A DNA stretch of 64,000 bases from the NCBI GenBank assembly GCA_947502765.1, contig CANNBA010000008.1:33558-97557 (forward strand), given 5' to 3'. The stretch's first letter is position 1, and each line of letters opens with the position of its first letter. The translations under genes and the position numbers were made by a program. The notes beneath the pieces were generated by a model. That model worked only from the letters and a program-made list of their open reading frames with translations. It ran no database searches and had not been told where the DNA came from. Source of the stretch: BACL11 sp945865535. Lineage in GTDB: Bacteria; Bacteroidota; Bacteroidia; Flavobacteriales; BACL11. Shown here one piece after another: positions 1-9,178 of the stretch.

Positions 1-1292
1 ATAATAGCATCTACTAACCAATCTTCAAAGTTTCCTTTTTTGACTTCCTCAATCTGAGACAATAACAAATCTTTTACTTGTTCTAATGATTGACCTTGTT
101 TTGGACTACCATAAAACCCGTGGATAGAATAATCTTTTAAAACATAAGGGAAGCTACCACCTCCTATTAATTTTTGAGCTTGATTTAGATTCAAATCAAT
201 TAAACCAGCAGCTGAATTTGAAAGCACCATATCTACCATAGTTAACATTAAAGCATCATTAGTGCTTGCTCCATCAAATCTGAAACCTATATATAAATTT
301 TCTGCCTCAGGCCCATAAACTTCTCTAATTACTGGCTCTGGAATAGGAGTTTCTTTAATAACCTCAAAAGTAGGATCATCTTTTCTCTCAAATCCTCCCC
401 AATATTTATCAATCAATCTGATAGTCTCATCATAATCAAAATCTCCTGACATACAAATAGCCATATTATTTGGCACATAATATTTATTAAAATACTTTCT
501 AATTTCAGTTAATGACGGATTTTTTAAGTGTTCAATTGTACCAATTGTAGTTTGCTGTCCATACTGATGATTGGGGAACAGCCCATCAAAAAGGGTTTCA
601 AATAATTTACTACCATCACTATCTAATCCTCTATTTTTTTCTTCATAAACAGCTTCAAGTTCGGTGTGAAATAATCTAAATACTGGAAAACGAAACCTTT
701 CAGCCTCTAACTTAAGCCACTTCTCCATTTGATTGGAAGGTATATCATTTATATAGACCGTCTGTTCAAAAGAAGTATACGCATTTGTTCCTTTTGCTCC
801 CAATCCTGTCACCATCTTATCATATTCATTGGCAATGGCATATTTTGCCGCCTCTCCAGAAATTGAATCAATCTGAGCCCAAATTCTATCTCTATTTTTA
901 GTATCACTCATCTCATAAGATCTGTACTCCTCATAAAGAGCTTCAATTTTTTGAAGTAGTGGGGCTTCTTTTTCATAATCCAATGATCCAAAAACATCAG
1001 TACCTTTAAAAAGCATATGTTCTAAATAATGTGCCAATCCTGTCGCATCAGCTGGGTCATTTTTACTTCCTGCACGCACTGCAATATTAGTTTGCACTCT
1101 TGGAGCATCAGCATAAGAGGTTAAATATACTTTCAGTCCATTATCTAAAGTATATATTCTGGCTTTTAAAGGATCTCCTTTAACTGTCTCATAATTATTT
1201 TCAATTTTATTCATTTGTTTTTTTGCGTTTATTGCGAAAAAAATGCCAACTGAAGCTATTAGCGCAATGGTTAAGATTTTTTTTGGGTTCAT
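1..1292 (-). CDS. M16 family zinc metalloprotease (insulinase-like), C-terminus off the left edge
   Basis: The reading frame starts at ATG 1292 and stays open to the window edge, so only about 430 N-terminal residues are visible. Residues 1-21 form a hydrophobic signal or anchor segment (MNPKKILTIALIASVG). The inverted zinc motif HxxEH appears as HYLEH at about residues 88-92, followed by MLFKGT, and a downstream helix ELEAVYEEKNRG carries the third zinc-ligand Glu typical of M16 peptidases. The family degrades peptides in the periplasm or at the membrane; family members are usually about 900 residues or come as pairs of about 430. The gene ends 17 bases upstream of the dnaX stop side and is read in the same direction, so it is probably downstream of dnaX in one transcript. 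Family assignment is secure; substrate is unknown. Confidence 0.9.
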   Translation of the reverse strand, partial: MNPKKILTIALIASVGIFFAINAKKQMNKIENNYETVKGDPLKARIYTLDNGLKVYLTSYADAPRVQTNIAVRAGSKNDPADATGLAHYLEHMLFKGTDVFGSLDYEKEAPLLQKIEALYEEYRSYEMSDTKNRDRIWAQIDSISGEAAKYAIANEYDKMVTGLGAKGTNAYTSFEQTVYINDIPSNQMEKWLKLEAERFRFPVFRLFHTELEAVYEEKNRGLDSDGSKLFETLFDGLFPNHQYGQQTTIGTIEHLKNPSLTEIRKYFNKYYVPNNMAICMSGDFDYDETIRLIDKYWGGFERKDDPTFEVIKETPIPEPVIREVYGPEAENLYIGFRFDGASTNDALMLTMVDMVLSNSAAGLIDLNLNQAQKLIGGGSFPYVLKDYSIHGFYGSPKQGQSLEQVKDLLLSQIEEVKKGNFEDWLVDAI

Positions 1293-1309
1293 TTTTACAT
1301 TATTTTTAG

Positions 1310-3025
1310 TTAATAATCTGGGTCCAATCCTAATTTTATTCTTAGGATTTCTAATTGAGGATTTTCATCCAACATTTTTTTAAATTTATCTTTATTAGTA
1401 TATGGAATATTAGTCTTTTCTACTGCCACTATTTTAGTTGTAATTTCTATCCTGTCATTTTCTAATTTGTTTCTTAAATATTCTAAAATGATATATTTCT
1501 CTTCTAAAATCATTTCTGCCTGAGCTGCATTACTCAAAGGTAATTCTATCAAATATCCTTCCAAAAGCTTAGGATTATGCACCCCTAAAGTAATCCCAAG
1601 GTTTGATTTTCCTTTTTCTTTGACAAAGATAATTAGAGCCTTCCATTGTTCAAGTAATTTTGTTTCAGAAAAATCGGTATCTCTAACACTTAGGTGAGAT
1701 TTATCTTCTTTAACAATTTCTTTATTTTCTTTAAATGAACTATTAATAGAAATCAATGATGATTTCTTTTTGGTTCCTAAATTAAGTTTAATACCAGTAC
1801 CCATTTTAACATCTTGGAAAACTGGTATTTCTTCTTTTTTATTATTTTCTGCAATTCTCTCAACAGAAACCTCTCTTGTAGCATCATTTATACTTACTAC
1901 AAAACTTTTAGAGTTTTTTTTTTGATCCCCATCAAAACCAATTGAAGAAATTCTCATTAAAGTGAGTTCCACCAACAACCTCTGATTATTTGTTGTTTTG
2001 TATTGCACATCACACTCATTGCACAAATTAAGTGCTGCTAACAAAAAATTTAATTCGCATCTTTTGGACTGCTCTAAATACTTGTTTTGCAAACTGTCCC
2101 CTTTTTCTAAAAGCTGAATGGTACTTTCATCTTTTGAAACAAGCACATCTCTTAAATGATCGGCCAAACCGTTAATAAAATGATGACCATCAAATCCATT
2201 TTCTAGAATCTCATTATAAATATTCAACAAGTGTTTAATATCATTTTTCAAAAGAGCATCCGTAACCTTAAAATAATAATCGTAATCCAAAATATTTAAG
2301 TGCTCAATTACAATTTTATAAGTAAGCTCTTTATCAGAAAAAGAAATCAACCTATCAAACAAAGAAAGAGAATCACGCATAGCGCCATCAGCCTTTTGAG
2401 CAATTAAATGCAAGGCTTCTTTTTCAGCACTAACGCCTTCACTTTTGGCAACAAAATCCAAATGAGCAGCAATGTCATTGACTCCAACTCTTTTAAAATC
2501 AAAAATCTGACATCTGGATAAAATAGTAGGAATAATCTTATGTTTTTCAGTTGTTGCCAGTATAAACTTAGCATGCTTTGGGGGCTCTTCCAATGTTTTT
2601 AAAAAAGCATTAAAAGCTGAAGTTGAAAGCATATGAACCTCATCAATTATGTAGATGTTATACGTCCCAGCCTGAGGAGCAAATCGAACCTGATCAACTA
2701 AATTTCTAATATCATCAACAGAATTGTTAGATGCTGCATCAAGCTCATGTACATTAAATGAAGCCCTCTCATTAAATGATTTACACGAGACGCATTCATT
2801 ACAAGCTTCAATATTATCAGAAATATTTTCGCAATTAATTGTTTTGGCTAAAATACGAGCACAAGATGTTTTTCCCACGCCTCTTGGCCCACAAAACAAA
2901 AAAGACTGAGCCAACTGATTTGATTTTATGGCATTTTTTAATGTTGATGTAATTGAAGATTGCCCAACCACAGAATCAAAAGTTGTAGGCCTGTATTTTC
3001 TAGCAGAAACAATAAAATCACTCAT
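1310..3025 (-). CDS. dnaX: DNA polymerase III subunit gamma/tau
   Basis: Clamp-loader ATPase of the replicative polymerase. The motif order is clear: Walker A GPRGVGKT at residues 46-53, four zinc-binding cysteines at about 65, 75, 78 and 81, Walker B IIDEVHML at about 126-133, and sensor/SRC motif at about 180. The C-terminal 200 residues are the lysine-rich tau-like tail. The frame extends 9 codons further upstream (to 3052), but MSDFIVSARKYRP at 3025 matches the usual family start, so I chose it. Length 571 aa is normal for the family in this phylum. It is divergent from rpsF, with about 165 bases between the two starts. Confidence 0.96.
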   Translation of the reverse strand: MSDFIVSARKYRPTTFDSVVGQSSITSTLKNAIKSNQLAQSFLFCGPRGVGKTSCARILAKTINCENISDNIEACNECVSCKSFNERASFNVHELDAASNNSVDDIRNLVDQVRFAPQAGTYNIYIIDEVHMLSTSAFNAFLKTLEEPPKHAKFILATTEKHKIIPTILSRCQIFDFKRVGVNDIAAHLDFVAKSEGVSAEKEALHLIAQKADGAMRDSLSLFDRLISFSDKELTYKIVIEHLNILDYDYYFKVTDALLKNDIKHLLNIYNEILENGFDGHHFINGLADHLRDVLVSKDESTIQLLEKGDSLQNKYLEQSKRCELNFLLAALNLCNECDVQYKTTNNQRLLVELTLMRISSIGFDGDQKKNSKSFVVSINDATREVSVERIAENNKKEEIPVFQDVKMGTGIKLNLGTKKKSSLISINSSFKENKEIVKEDKSHLSVRDTDFSETKLLEQWKALIIFVKEKGKSNLGITLGVHNPKLLEGYLIELPLSNAAQAEMILEEKYIILEYLRNKLENDRIEITTKIVAVEKTNIPYTNKDKFKKMLDENPQLEILRIKLGLDPDY

Positions 3026-3138
3026 TATTTTAAAAATTGAAATACCAAACACAAAACTAATATTTATTGCAAAATATTAGCCAAATAAATCATCAAATTA
3101 AAAACTGTTAGTAATTATGTATAATTGAATGTTTTTAG

Positions 3139-3146
3139 TAAATTTG
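3139..3146 (+). promoter_or_regulatory. -7 element of the rpsF operon promoter
   Basis: TAAATTTG fits the Bacteroidota -7 consensus TAnnTTTG and is followed at once by CAGCCC. The same TTTGCAGCC string follows both rRNA promoters in this window. No TTG -33 element is found at the expected 17-23 base spacing, so the upstream half is weak or absent. Transcription would start about 45 bases before the rpsF start. Confidence 0.55.
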
Positions 3147-3192
3147 CAGCCCATAAAAATTAATTGAATTATTAACAAACACAACAGAATAG

Positions 3193-3540
3193 ATGAATAC
3201 TTACGAAACTGTTTTCATAATGAATCCCGTTTTATCTGAAGATCAGGTAAAGGAAACAGTACAAAAATTTGTTGGCCACATAAAGACCAATAAAGGAGCT
3301 GTTACTCATGAAGAAAACTGGGGGCTAAAGAAGTTAAAATACGCCATCCAAAAGAAAAAAACAGGTTTTTACTACCTATTAGAATTCCAGGCAGATGGAG
3401 AAATTATTAATGATTTTGAAGTTGAATTCAAAAGAGATGAACGCGTTATCAGATGGCAAACCGTACGATTAGACAAATTCGCTTTAGAATATGCCGAAAG
3501 AAGAAAAAAGAAATTGAGTACTAACGCTAAAGAAAAATAA
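3193..3540 (+). CDS. rpsF: 30S ribosomal protein bS6
   Basis: The 115-residue protein begins MNTYETVFIMNPVLS, the typical bS6 opening, and has the conserved WGLKKLKYAI core and a basic C-terminal tail. bS6 pairs with bS18 on the 30S platform. It is the first gene of the rpsF-rpsR-rplI operon with 2 bases to rpsR. In Flavobacterium johnsoniae bS6, bS18 and bS21 together bury the 16S 3' tail; this is relevant here because the 16S tail in this same window has an altered anti-Shine-Dalgarno sequence. No purine-rich ribosome binding site precedes the start (AACAAACACAACAGAATAG). Confidence 0.97.
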   Translation: MNTYETVFIMNPVLSEDQVKETVQKFVGHIKTNKGAVTHEENWGLKKLKYAIQKKKTGFYYLLEFQADGEIINDFEVEFKRDERVIRWQTVRLDKFALEYAERRKKKLSTNAKEK

Positions 3541-3542
3541 TC

Positions 3543-3809
3543 ATGGCAAACACAGATGTTAAATATTTAGATCCTGTAGATGTAGAATTAAGAAATAAAA
3601 ATAAATATTGCCGGTTTAAGAAAATGGGAATTACTTATATTGATTATAAAGACCCTGATTTTTTAATGCGTTTCTTAAACGACCAAGGTAAAATTCTACC
3701 AAGAAGAATTACTGGCAATTCATTAAAATTTCAAAGAAGATTAGCTGTCTCGGTAAAAAGAGCAAGACAAATTGCTTTACTACCTTATGTAGCTGATAAT
3801 TTAAAATAA
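3543..3809 (+). CDS. rpsR: 30S ribosomal protein bS18
   Basis: The 88-residue protein has the bS18 signature: KKMGITYIDYKDPDFL followed by FLNDQGKILPRRITG and the basic segment SVKRARQIALLPY. It binds bS6 on the small-subunit platform. It lies 2 bases after rpsF and 20 bases before rplI, in the conserved order. No strong SD-like sequence precedes its start (AGAAAAATAATC), although some Bacteroidota use an SD there for autoregulation. Confidence 0.97.
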   Translation: MANTDVKYLDPVDVELRNKNKYCRFKKMGITYIDYKDPDFLMRFLNDQGKILPRRITGNSLKFQRRLAVSVKRARQIALLPYVADNLK

Positions 3810-3829
3810 TCTTAACAAGATAAGCAATT

Positions 3830-4273
3830 ATGGAAATTATATTAAAACAAGATGTAGAAAAGTTAGGTTTCAATAATGAGATTGTAACTGTAAAAAATGG
3901 CTTTGGGAGAAACTTTCTTATCCCAAAAGGACTAGGGATTTTAGCAACAGAATCAGCAAAAAAAGTACTAGCAGAAAACTTAAAACAACAAGCTAGAAAA
4001 GAAGCCACTGAAATTACTGCTGTTAATAAAATAGCAGAAGCTCTGCCTCAATTGGATATTGTACTTAAAGCAAAAGTTGCTGAAGCAGGAAATAAATTAT
4101 TTGGCTCAGTTAAAACCTCTCAATTTACTGATGCTACTGCTGCTTTAGGAGTAGAAATAAATGCTAAATTTGTAAAGCTTCCTAAAATTAAAGAACTAGG
4201 AACTTATGATGCAGAAATAAGATTACACAGAACTAAAAGTGTAACTGTCTCTTTTAAAGTAATTGCTGGATAA
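3830..4273 (+). CDS. rplI: 50S ribosomal protein bL9
   Basis: The 147-residue protein begins MEIILKQDVEKLGFNNEI and continues to the bL9 motif KNGFGRNFLIPKGLG at about residues 24-38, then a long connecting helix and a C-terminal domain containing LFGSVKTSQF. It binds domain V of 23S rRNA at the base of the L1 stalk. It closes the three-gene ribosomal operon and is followed by a clear hairpin terminator. Length and motif order are normal. Confidence 0.97.
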   Translation: MEIILKQDVEKLGFNNEIVTVKNGFGRNFLIPKGLGILATESAKKVLAENLKQQARKEATEITAVNKIAEALPQLDIVLKAKVAEAGNKLFGSVKTSQFTDATAALGVEINAKFVKLPKIKELGTYDAEIRLHRTKSVTVSFKVIAG

Positions 4274-4297
4274 ATAAATACAGCAGATGATTTAAAG

Positions 4298-4325
4298 AGC
4301 CAAACTTAACCGTTTGGCTTTTTTA
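4298..4325 (+). terminator. Intrinsic terminator after rplI
   Basis: The inverted repeat AGCCAAAC / GTTTGGCT with a six-base loop (TTAACC) is followed by a run of six T. It lies 25 bases after the rplI stop and ends the rpsF-rpsR-rplI transcript. Confidence 0.88.
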
Positions 4326-4422
4326 TTGTTCTATTTTAAAGCTATAATATTCTATTTAAATTTCGATAAAATTATAAATCCAAATTATTACATTTGCAAT
4401 TAAGTTAAATAAGACAGAACTC

Positions 4423-6690
4423 ATGGCATTTGATATTGAAATGATAAAAAAGGTGTACCAAAAGTATCCTGAAGCAATTCAAGCTGCAAGAAAAATCACT
4501 AAGAAACCCTTAACACTAGCAGAGAAAATTTTATATACACATCTGTGGGATGGAAATGCAACACAAGAATTTAAAAGGGGAAAAGATTATGTAGATTTTT
4601 CCCCTGATAGAGTAGCAATGCAAGACGCTACTGCTCAAATGGCTCTTTTGCAATTTATGCAAGCTGGAAAAAGTAAAGTGGCAGTACCTTCAACTACACA
4701 TGCTGATCATTTAATACAAGCAAAAATTGGTGCTGACAAAGATTTACAAGAAGGGATCAATCAAAATAATGAAGTTTTTACTTTTCTTTCCTCAATATGT
4801 AATAAGTACGGAATTGGATTTTGGAAACCAGGAGCTGGAATTATTCATCAAGTAGTTTTAGAAAATTATGCTTTTCCAGGAGGAATGATGATTGGAACAG
4901 ACTCTCACACGGTAAATGCTGGAGGATTAGCAATGGTTGCTATTGGTGTTGGTGGTGCTGATGCTGTAGATGTAATGGCTGGAATGGCCTGGGAATTAAA
5001 ATTTCCAAAATTAATTGGGGTAAAACTTACAGGAAAATTAAATGGCTGGACTGCGCCTAAAGATGTTATTTTAAAAGTTGCAGGAATTCTTACTGTAAAA
5101 GGTGGCACAGGGGCAATAATTGAATATTTTGGGGAAGGAGCAATTTCTTTGTCTGCTACCGGAAAAGGAACTATCTGTAATATGGGGGCTGAAATTGGGG
5201 CAACAACTTCTACTTTTGGATATGATAAAAGTATGGAGAGATACCTAAGAGCAACTGATAGAGATGATGTAGCAGATGCGGCAAATGAAATAAAAGAGCA
5301 TTTAACTGGAGACACAGAAGTTTATGCAAATCCAGAAAAATACTTTGATCAAGTAATTGAAATTAATTTAGATCAGTTAACGCCACACCTAAACGGGCCT
5401 TTCACTCCAGATTTAGCAACACAAGTTGGAGAAATGAATGAAAAAGCTACTAAAAACGGATGGCCTTTAGATATAGAATGGGCACTGATTGGATCTTGCA
5501 CCAACTCTTCTTATGAAGATTTAACCAGAGCAGCATCTATTGTTGAGGATGCTGTAAATAAAGGTCTGAAACCAAAAGCCATTTTGGGAATAAACCCAGG
5601 CTCGGAACAAGTAAGATTTACTGCTGAAAGAGATGGCCTAATTGACATATTTAATAAATTTGAAACTACTAAAATATTCACTAATGCCTGCGGCCCATGT
5701 ATCGGACAATGGGATAGAGAAGGTGCTGATAAAAAAGAAAAAAATTCTATCGTTCATTCTTTTAACCGAAACTTTGCAAAAAGAGCAGATGGCAATCCAA
5801 ATACACATGCTTTTGTAGGATCTCCTGAAATGGTAGCCGCTATTGCAATTTCAGGAAGGTTAGATTTTAACCCGGTGACCGATACTCTTACAAATCAAAA
5901 TGGAGAGCAAGTAAAACTAGCAGAACCAACAGGACATGAACTACCTCCTAATGGATTTGCAGTAGAAGATAATGGCTATCAAGCTCCAGCAGAAGATGGA
6001 AGCAATATTGAAGTAATTGTAAATCCTGAATCAAATAGATTGCAATTACTAACTCCTTTTAAAGCTTGGAATGGAAAAAATATAACAGGAGCAAAACTTT
6101 TAATAAAAGCAGAAGGAAAATGTACTACCGACCATATTTCTATGGCTGGACCTTGGCTAAGATATAGAGGCCATTTAGATAACATCTCTAATAATTGTTT
6201 AATTGGGGCAGTAAATGCTTTTACAGGAAAAACAAATGCAGTTTTGAATCAGGTGAATGGAAAAATTGATGAAGTGCCAAATGTAGCAAGAGCATACAAG
6301 GCCGTAGGAATTACTTCAATTGTAGTTGGAGATCATAATTATGGTGAAGGTTCGTCAAGAGAACATGCTGCAATGGAACCAAGACATCTTGGAGTGTTGG
6401 CTGTAATTGTAAAATCATTTGCAAGAATACACGAAACAAACCTTAAGAAACAAGGAATGTTAGGACTTACTTTTGCAAATGAAAGTGACTATGATTTAAT
6501 ACAACAAGATGATACTTTTAACTTTACTGATTTAGCTGACTTTAAGGAAGGAAAAAAATTAACTTTAGAAGTGAAGCACAAAAACGGAACGATTGACTGT
6601 ATACTTTTAAATCACACTTATAACAAAGCTCAAATCGATTGGTTTAAAGCAGGTTCTGCACTTAACTTAATTAGAGAACAAAATTCTTAA
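4423..6690 (+). CDS. acn: Aconitate hydratase, mitochondrial-type
   Basis: This TCA-cycle enzyme interconverts citrate and isocitrate with a [4Fe-4S] cluster in the cytoplasm. At 755 residues it has the length of the mitochondrial-type aconitases rather than the roughly 890 of AcnA. The cluster cysteines are seen in GSCTNSSYEDL (about 358) and ACGPCIGQW (about 421 and 424). Substrate-binding motifs GTDSHTVNAGG and GEGSSREHAAMEPR are intact, the latter in the C-terminal swivel domain. A -7 box TACATTTG lies at 4389-4396, 27 bases upstream of the start. It stands alone between the rplI terminator and the gene for a secreted protein, 22 bases before the latter. Confidence 0.95.
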   Translation: MAFDIEMIKKVYQKYPEAIQAARKITKKPLTLAEKILYTHLWDGNATQEFKRGKDYVDFSPDRVAMQDATAQMALLQFMQAGKSKVAVPSTTHADHLIQAKIGADKDLQEGINQNNEVFTFLSSICNKYGIGFWKPGAGIIHQVVLENYAFPGGMMIGTDSHTVNAGGLAMVAIGVGGADAVDVMAGMAWELKFPKLIGVKLTGKLNGWTAPKDVILKVAGILTVKGGTGAIIEYFGEGAISLSATGKGTICNMGAEIGATTSTFGYDKSMERYLRATDRDDVADAANEIKEHLTGDTEVYANPEKYFDQVIEINLDQLTPHLNGPFTPDLATQVGEMNEKATKNGWPLDIEWALIGSCTNSSYEDLTRAASIVEDAVNKGLKPKAILGINPGSEQVRFTAERDGLIDIFNKFETTKIFTNACGPCIGQWDREGADKKEKNSIVHSFNRNFAKRADGNPNTHAFVGSPEMVAAIAISGRLDFNPVTDTLTNQNGEQVKLAEPTGHELPPNGFAVEDNGYQAPAEDGSNIEVIVNPESNRLQLLTPFKAWNGKNITGAKLLIKAEGKCTTDHISMAGPWLRYRGHLDNISNNCLIGAVNAFTGKTNAVLNQVNGKIDEVPNVARAYKAVGITSIVVGDHNYGEGSSREHAAMEPRHLGVLAVIVKSFARIHETNLKKQGMLGLTFANESDYDLIQQDDTFNFTDLADFKEGKKLTLEVKHKNGTIDCILLNHTYNKAQIDWFKAGSALNLIREQNS

Positions 6691-6712
6691 AATAAAAACC
6701 TATCTTTGTAAT

Positions 6713-8665
6713 ATGAAAAGATTATTAGTTGCTTTAATTTTTATAGCACCGCAACTTTTATTTGCTCAATCTCCCAATTGTATTGGTGCAGAACCATTTT
6801 GCACAGGCACAACCGCTACTTTTGCCGCATCTACAAATACTACTGCTCCAGTAGGGCCGTTCTATGGTTGCTTAAACACTCAGCCTAATCCGGCATTTTA
6901 TTATCTGCAGATTGATCAGCCTGGAAATTTAACAATCAACATGTTTAGTACACCTCTTGTTGATATCGATTTTATTTGCTGGGGGCCATTTACTGATCCA
7001 ACTACTATGTGTGATAGTTTAACTCAAGCGTATGTAGAAGATTGCAGCTATTCTGCTGCGCCAATAGAAGATTGTGATATAATGAATGCGGTAACAGGGC
7101 AATTCTATGTTTTATTAATTACAAATTTCTCCAATCAAGCTTGTAATATTGACTTCTCTCAAACAGGTGGAAATGGAACAACAGACTGTTGTATTTTAGG
7201 TGATGCTGGTCAAGATAATAATTTCATAGCTTGCAATAGCGATCCTTCATTTATATTGGAAAGCGAATTAAATGGAGCGCCAGCTTCTGGAGGCACTTGG
7301 TATGATAATAGTTGGAATATCATCAGCAATACCTTTAATCCTGTAAATGGAACAAGTGGTATATATTCTTATGTCGTTCAATCAACACCTACTCCAGGCT
7401 CAAGTGTGCCCTGTCCAGATGATACCTCTTTTCTCACTATTAGTATCAATCCTGATCCAATCATTATTTTTCCCTTATTAAATGATCTTTGTACAAATGA
7501 ACCTCCATTAATCCTAAACAATGCCACTCCAGCAGGTGGAGTGTACTCCGGTAATGGAGTAAATGCAGGTATATTCACTCCAAACAACTTAATACTAGGG
7601 AGTAACACTATTACTTACAACATAACTGATGCTAATGGATGCTCTGATGTTGAAACACAAACAATAACTGTTAATGAAACTCCAAATGTATCCTTAGGTT
7701 TAGACACGCAAATACCTTGCAGGTCAACAATCACAATCACACCAATCCTTATTGGGGGAGCAACTCCTTATGCTTATTTGTGGAGTGATGGATCAATATC
7801 TTCTGACTTAACAGTTAGTGATGGTCTAATTGATTTAATTGTTACTGATGCTAATGGATGCATTGAGTCGGATGATGTAGTAATCACACAAGATATTACT
7901 CCAGTTGCAACAATAAGCGGTGGTGGACCTATCTGTGATGATGGCACAACCACTAATATCGATTTTACTTTTACTGGCTTATTGCCATGGAATTTGACGT
8001 ATACAAATGGAAGCATTTCTGCAACAATTAACAATATAAATTCAAGCAATTACTCTATAATAACTTCAAATTCTGGGCAATACAATATACTATTAGCAGA
8101 CGATCCTAATGCCTGTAATGCAGATATAATTGGAGGAAATATTATCGTAACCGTAAACCCTCTTCCAACTCCTGTGATTAATCCGGATTTTTACGAACTA
8201 TACACCGGAGAAGAAATAGCTTTAACAGCTGGGACATATGCTGATTACTGGTGGTATGATAGTAATGATTCTCTTATCTTTAGGAATGAAATTCTTATTG
8301 TGGACTCTACTTTAACAACCTATTTAGTAGTGGAAAGTGAGAAAGGATGTTTTGGAACCTCAGCAACTGCACAAGTTGCATACATACCAAGAGTTATATT
8401 CTTCATCCCTAATACATTTACTCCTAATGGAGATGAGCACAATGACCTACTAGTGACTATAGGTGATAATATAGCAACTTTCTATATGGTTATAGCTAAC
8501 AGGTGGGGGGAAGTTGTTTACACAACAAATGATATTAATAAATTCTGGGACGGTAAGTTTCAAGGGAAACCTGCAGAGCAAGGAACTTATAGCTATCAAG
8601 TTGATATAATAGGGACAGATAAAAGACCATTCAATAACTCTGGAACCGTTAATGCTATTTATTAA
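6713..8665 (+). CDS. Secreted protein with type B T9SS (gliding-associated) C-terminal domain
   Basis: The N-terminus is a signal peptide (MKRLLVALIFIAPQLLFAQ). The body is rich in Cys, Asn and Thr, with PKD/SprB-like repeats (NPTPI.., TVTDANGC-type segments near residues 305 and 380). The last about 90 residues form the gliding-motility-associated C-terminal domain: IPNTFTPNGDEHNDL, then NRWGEVVYTTN, and WDGKFQGKPAEQGTYSY. This type B signal directs export through the type IX secretion system and anchoring or release at the cell surface. The function of the body is not identifiable; adhesin or cell-surface structural protein is likely. It is 22 bases after aconitase and probably has its own promoter near 6700 (TATCTTTG at 6702-6709). 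Confidence 0.88.
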   Translation: MKRLLVALIFIAPQLLFAQSPNCIGAEPFCTGTTATFAASTNTTAPVGPFYGCLNTQPNPAFYYLQIDQPGNLTINMFSTPLVDIDFICWGPFTDPTTMCDSLTQAYVEDCSYSAAPIEDCDIMNAVTGQFYVLLITNFSNQACNIDFSQTGGNGTTDCCILGDAGQDNNFIACNSDPSFILESELNGAPASGGTWYDNSWNIISNTFNPVNGTSGIYSYVVQSTPTPGSSVPCPDDTSFLTISINPDPIIIFPLLNDLCTNEPPLILNNATPAGGVYSGNGVNAGIFTPNNLILGSNTITYNITDANGCSDVETQTITVNETPNVSLGLDTQIPCRSTITITPILIGGATPYAYLWSDGSISSDLTVSDGLIDLIVTDANGCIESDDVVITQDITPVATISGGGPICDDGTTTNIDFTFTGLLPWNLTYTNGSISATINNINSSNYSIITSNSGQYNILLADDPNACNADIIGGNIIVTVNPLPTPVINPDFYELYTGEEIALTAGTYADYWWYDSNDSLIFRNEILIVDSTLTTYLVVESEKGCFGTSATAQVAYIPRVIFFIPNTFTPNGDEHNDLLVTIGDNIATFYMVIANRWGEVVYTTNDINKFWDGKFQGKPAEQGTYSYQVDIIGTDKRPFNNSGTVNAIY

Positions 8666-8719
8666 GATTGTACTAAGTGCTTAAAAATCAAGGCAACTCA
8701 AAAGCAACAAACTATATAG

Positions 8720-9166
8720 CTAAAAGACAGGAACACCCTTCAAAAAAAGAATCTGATTTTTTTCATAATCCATCTCACAACAAAAGTGCTGCAAACCATT
8801 AGTCACTACTAGGTATTTTACCTTTAGCTTGAAATTATATCTAGCAATCTGATCAAAAGTATCTTGTGTAATCTTCATGCTTGGTGCTTTGCACTCAACA
8901 ATCATATTTGGTATTCCCTCAACATTATAAAGCACAATGTCTGCTCTAGTTTTTAAATTATTATACTTTATCATTTGCTCTACCCCCATCAAACCAAATG
9001 GATAATTTTTATCTTTATTTAAATAATGAATAAAGTGTTGGCGCACCCACTCCTCTGCAGTTAGTTTAAAATATTTTTTTCTTACTACATCAAAAACTTG
9101 TGTAGTTGCTTCAACTAATTTAGTTTTGAGCACAACATTAGGCAAGTTTAGTTTTGGTAAATCCAT
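8720..9166 (-). CDS. Small protein with type I restriction HsdR N-terminal (PD-(D/E)xK-like) domain
   Basis: This is a 148-residue protein consisting only of the HsdR_N_2-type domain. The nuclease-like core is visible: RADIVLYNVEGIPNMIVEC followed by KAPS, giving the Asp and the ExK of the PD-(D/E)xK fold. There is no helicase part and no HsdM or HsdS gene nearby, so it is not a type I restriction system. It is divergent from holA with 12 bases between starts; this arrangement is common in Bacteroidota and suggests a housekeeping DNA-related role. The exact function is not known. Confidence 0.82.
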   Translation of the reverse strand: MDLPKLNLPNVVLKTKLVEATTQVFDVVRKKYFKLTAEEWVRQHFIHYLNKDKNYPFGLMGVEQMIKYNNLKTRADIVLYNVEGIPNMIVECKAPSMKITQDTFDQIARYNFKLKVKYLVVTNGLQHFCCEMDYEKNQILFLKGVPVF

Positions 9167-9178
9167 AAAGCAAAATAA

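Noticed and set aside
8720..9166. Type I restriction-modification system
   Set aside because: Only the HsdR N-terminal domain is present, without helicase, HsdM or HsdS; it sits next to holA as a conserved stand-alone gene.
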